37,748 bases of DNA, taken from a virus. How positions within the stretch are numbered: position 1 is the stretch's first letter; each line of letters opens with the position of its first letter. The stretch lies in the IMG/VR virus record IMGVR_UViG_3300005529_000069, positions 1 through 37,748 of that record. One strand, given 5' to 3'. A model generated the notes under the pieces. That model had not been told where the DNA came from and did no database searches. It worked only from the letters and a program-made list of their open reading frames with translations. Shown piece after piece: positions 36,592 to 37,748 of this stretch. The position numbers were made by a program, and so were the translations under genes.

Positions 36592-36716
36592 TACAACCTC
36601 CCCACAACGCGCACCGGCACGTCCTGTGACGGCAGCAGGTACGCGACGGCAGCCCGCCAGCCCCACACGTGCAGGAGAAGGTCGAGGACAGCGACGTGGG
36701 AGCGGAGGCGGGTCAC
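36591..36716 (-). CDS. Small early protein, 41 residues
   Basis: GTG 36716 overlaps the preceding stop (GTGA). TRLRSHVAVLDLLLHVWGWR then AAVAYLLPSQDVPVRVVGRL: one hydrophobic helix with Trp, possibly membrane-associated. Its 3' end supplies the RBS of the next gene. Confidence 0.5.
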   Translation of the reverse strand: MTRLRSHVAVLDLLLHVWGWRAAVAYLLPSQDVPVRVVGRL

Positions 36717-36784
36717 GAGGCGGCTCCGAGTGCAGCGCCGGGCGGCAAGGAACGGTCGCTATCGGCACGTCGGTCAGCAGCCAC
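36713..36784 (-). CDS. Micro-ORF, 23 residues, with SDR box
   Basis: GTG 36784, overlapping the preceding gene by 11 bp. MAADRRADSDRSLPPG and then AALGAAS, ending in a GTGA overlap. Like 30183-30248 it is an SDR start box followed by almost nothing. Confidence 0.4.
   Translation of the reverse strand: MAADRRADSDRSLPPGAALGAAS
36753..36760 (-). repeat. SDR start box 8
   Basis: AGCGACCG in GATAGCGACCGTTCC. Confidence 0.6.
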
Positions 36785-37043
36785 CGGGACACGTCCCCTC
36801 GGTCGCCAACCAAGCCCGAGCGACCTCCAACGCGCGCTCAGTGGACGGCGAGTAGGCGGGCGTGACGTTGCTGTAGACATCGTTCGATGCTCGGTCGGCC
36901 TGATGCTCAGGCTGCTTCGCGAGCACCGACTCTTCGAACAACCAGTCGGCTACAGCACGCATCCACGTCGTATCGGCGTCGCGCATCTGCTCGGCAGCGG
37001 TGCGAAGAACCCTGCTCGCCCGGTCGCTCTGTGACGGGTTCAT
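36774..37043 (-). CDS. Early protein with MNPSQSDR start
   Basis: 89 residues from ATG 37043 (ATGA overlap with the MazG-like gene). After the start box: RVLRTAAEQMRDADTTWMRA, VADWLFEESVLAK, then STERALEVARAWLATEG. Helical; unknown. The first 23 nt are identical to the start of the gene at 27691-27909. Confidence 0.65.
   Translation of the reverse strand: MNPSQSDRASRVLRTAAEQMRDADTTWMRAVADWLFEESVLAKQPEHQADRASNDVYSNVTPAYSPSTERALEVARAWLATEGTCPGGC
37021..37028 (-). repeat. SDR start box 9
   Basis: AGCGACCG in CAGAGCGACCG (MNPSQSDR), second perfect copy of the 27.9-kb start. Confidence 0.6.
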
Positions 37044-37588
37044 CGGGCCTCCCGCTCGCTCGTGTAGGTGCGCTGGTTCAGTTCCTCCCAGCGGGCGAAG
37101 ATCGCGTCGGAGAGGTTGAATCCGGCCCGGTGGGCGAGCGCGGCGAGGCAGAAGAACACGTCGGCCGTCTCGGCGGGCAGTTCGGCCAGCCACTTCTCGC
37201 GCCCGCCGCGGATGCCCTGTTCAGCCTTGAGGATGCAGCGGAGCACTTCGCCGGTTTCCTCGCCGAGCACCAGGCCGCGCTGCTTGAGGTCGTCGTCAGG
37301 GAAGCGGCTGTCGGTCCAGCCGCCCGCGAGCACTTGGTATGCCTCGATCGTGGTGTCGAACCTTGCGCCGGCATTTTCCCCGGACCACCATGACCGGACG
37401 ACCTGCCCAGCGGGGTCGGCGACTTCCCAACGCGCCGCCCCCCCGGTCTGTTGGAACATTTCGCCGTTGCGCTCGGCGCTCTCCTGCGACCCGTAGCGGT
37501 AGTCGAAACCGTCGCGCTCGCCGGTCAGCCACGTCGTAAGTCGCCAGACCTGACCTGTAGCAGAAGCGCCCTTCTCTGTCGGCGTCAC
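37040..37588 (-). CDS. MazG-like nucleotide pyrophosphohydrolase
   Basis: 182 residues from GTG 37588 (GTGA overlap). The N-terminal 80 residues are a small unknown domain (TEKGASATGQVWRLTTWLTG, RSWWSGENAGA). The C-terminal part carries the MazG pattern: GLVLGEETGEVLRCILKAEQ (metal-binding ExxE) and AETADVFFCLAALAHRAGFN (ExxD). Such enzymes hydrolyse nucleoside triphosphates or alarmones; in phages they are thought to tune nucleotide pools. The N-terminal addition is unusual. Confidence 0.85.
   Translation of the reverse strand: MTPTEKGASATGQVWRLTTWLTGERDGFDYRYGSQESAERNGEMFQQTGGAARWEVADPAGQVVRSWWSGENAGARFDTTIEAYQVLAGGWTDSRFPDDDLKQRGLVLGEETGEVLRCILKAEQGIRGGREKWLAELPAETADVFFCLAALAHRAGFNLSDAIFARWEELNQRTYTSEREAR
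37562..37579 (-). repeat. KGAS start box 5
   Basis: ACAGAGAAGGGCGCTTCT, coding TEKGAS at residues 4-9 of the MazG-like protein. Confidence 0.65.
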
Positions 37589-37740
37589 GTCGTCACCCGC
37601 TCAGGTACCCGGACGAACCAGATCGGCTCGCGGGACTTCGCCGGGGTCATCGCCTGCTCTCTCGTGAAGGTCTGTTCCAGCCGGGTGAGCAGTTTGGGCA
37701 GGGCGGTGCGGTCGGGGCAGCGTTGAGAGGGGACGGTCAT
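37585..37740 (-). CDS. Small early protein, 51 residues
   Basis: ATG 37740 to a TGA overlapping the next start (GTGA). TVPSQRCPDRTALPKLLTRL, EQTFTREQAMTPAKSREPIW, then FVRVPERVTT. Real-looking amphipathic helix and aromatic strand; unknown. It is the rightmost gene and would follow the HNH nuclease at 590 if the ends were joined. Confidence 0.6.
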   Translation of the reverse strand: MTVPSQRCPDRTALPKLLTRLEQTFTREQAMTPAKSREPIWFVRVPERVTT

Positions 37741-37748
37741 GACGACTT

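Noticed and set aside
36601-36813. N-terminal extension of the 36271-36591 gene to 36813
   Set aside because: The extension is Arg/Pro-rich and lies across two small ORFs with coupled overlaps; a strong RBS precedes GTG 36591.

Overview
The window looks like an essentially complete genome of a temperate, long-tailed (siphovirus-type) phage of a high-GC actinobacterium. Evidence: very high GC content in all genes, frequent GTG starts, chains of 4-bp ATGA/GTGA stop-start overlaps, an HK97-type head module, a tape measure protein, a tyrosine integrase and a divergent immunity switch. No flanking bacterial genes, rRNA, tRNA or CRISPR arrays are visible. The host genus cannot be read from the sequence.

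Layout. (1) 1-3200: immunity and lysogeny region. A leftward early promoter (about 1006-1034) drives a MerR/excisionase-like HTH gene, a zinc-binding protein and an HNH nuclease that runs off the left edge. A rightward promoter (about 1090-1117) drives a repressor and a tyrosine integrase. Both promoters appear to make leaderless mRNAs and share a TGGCG/CGTCA dyad. A membrane-anchored protein, an unusual three-way-junction inverted repeat (2901-2980) and a Cys-rich mini-protein follow. (2) 3197-7526, leftward: lysis and host-envelope genes (amidase endolysin, PLD-like enzyme, holin, 26-residue membrane peptide, GH71-like glycosidase, accessory membrane proteins). (3) 7535-20235: tail module (repeat-rich fibre-like protein, beta-helix tailspike, C1q-like protein, LamG-containing minor tail protein, tape measure, frameshifted tail assembly chaperones, major tail protein). 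(4) 20246-27593: head and packaging (connectors, capsid, protease, portal, large and small terminase, HNH nuclease). (5) 27691-37740: about 30 small, tightly overlapping leftward early genes including a replication initiator with internal iterons, a helicase-loader-like protein, Dam- and Dcm-type orphan methyltransferases, a SLOG protein and a MazG-like pyrophosphohydrolase.

Logic. If the two window ends are joined, the early promoter near 1000 would read left through the xis-like gene and HNH, cross the join, and continue from 37740 down to a hairpin at 27669-27687. The late genes then run from 27593 down to 3197, where they meet the rightward lysogeny genes tail to tail on a shared CTAG.

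The most unusual signals are the early-gene start-proximal repeats (an AGCGACCG box in nine genes and a GGGCGCTTC box in five), the chain of 10-26 residue overlapping micro-ORFs, the 80-nt three-way junction, and the double-frame coding signal inside the Dcm gene.
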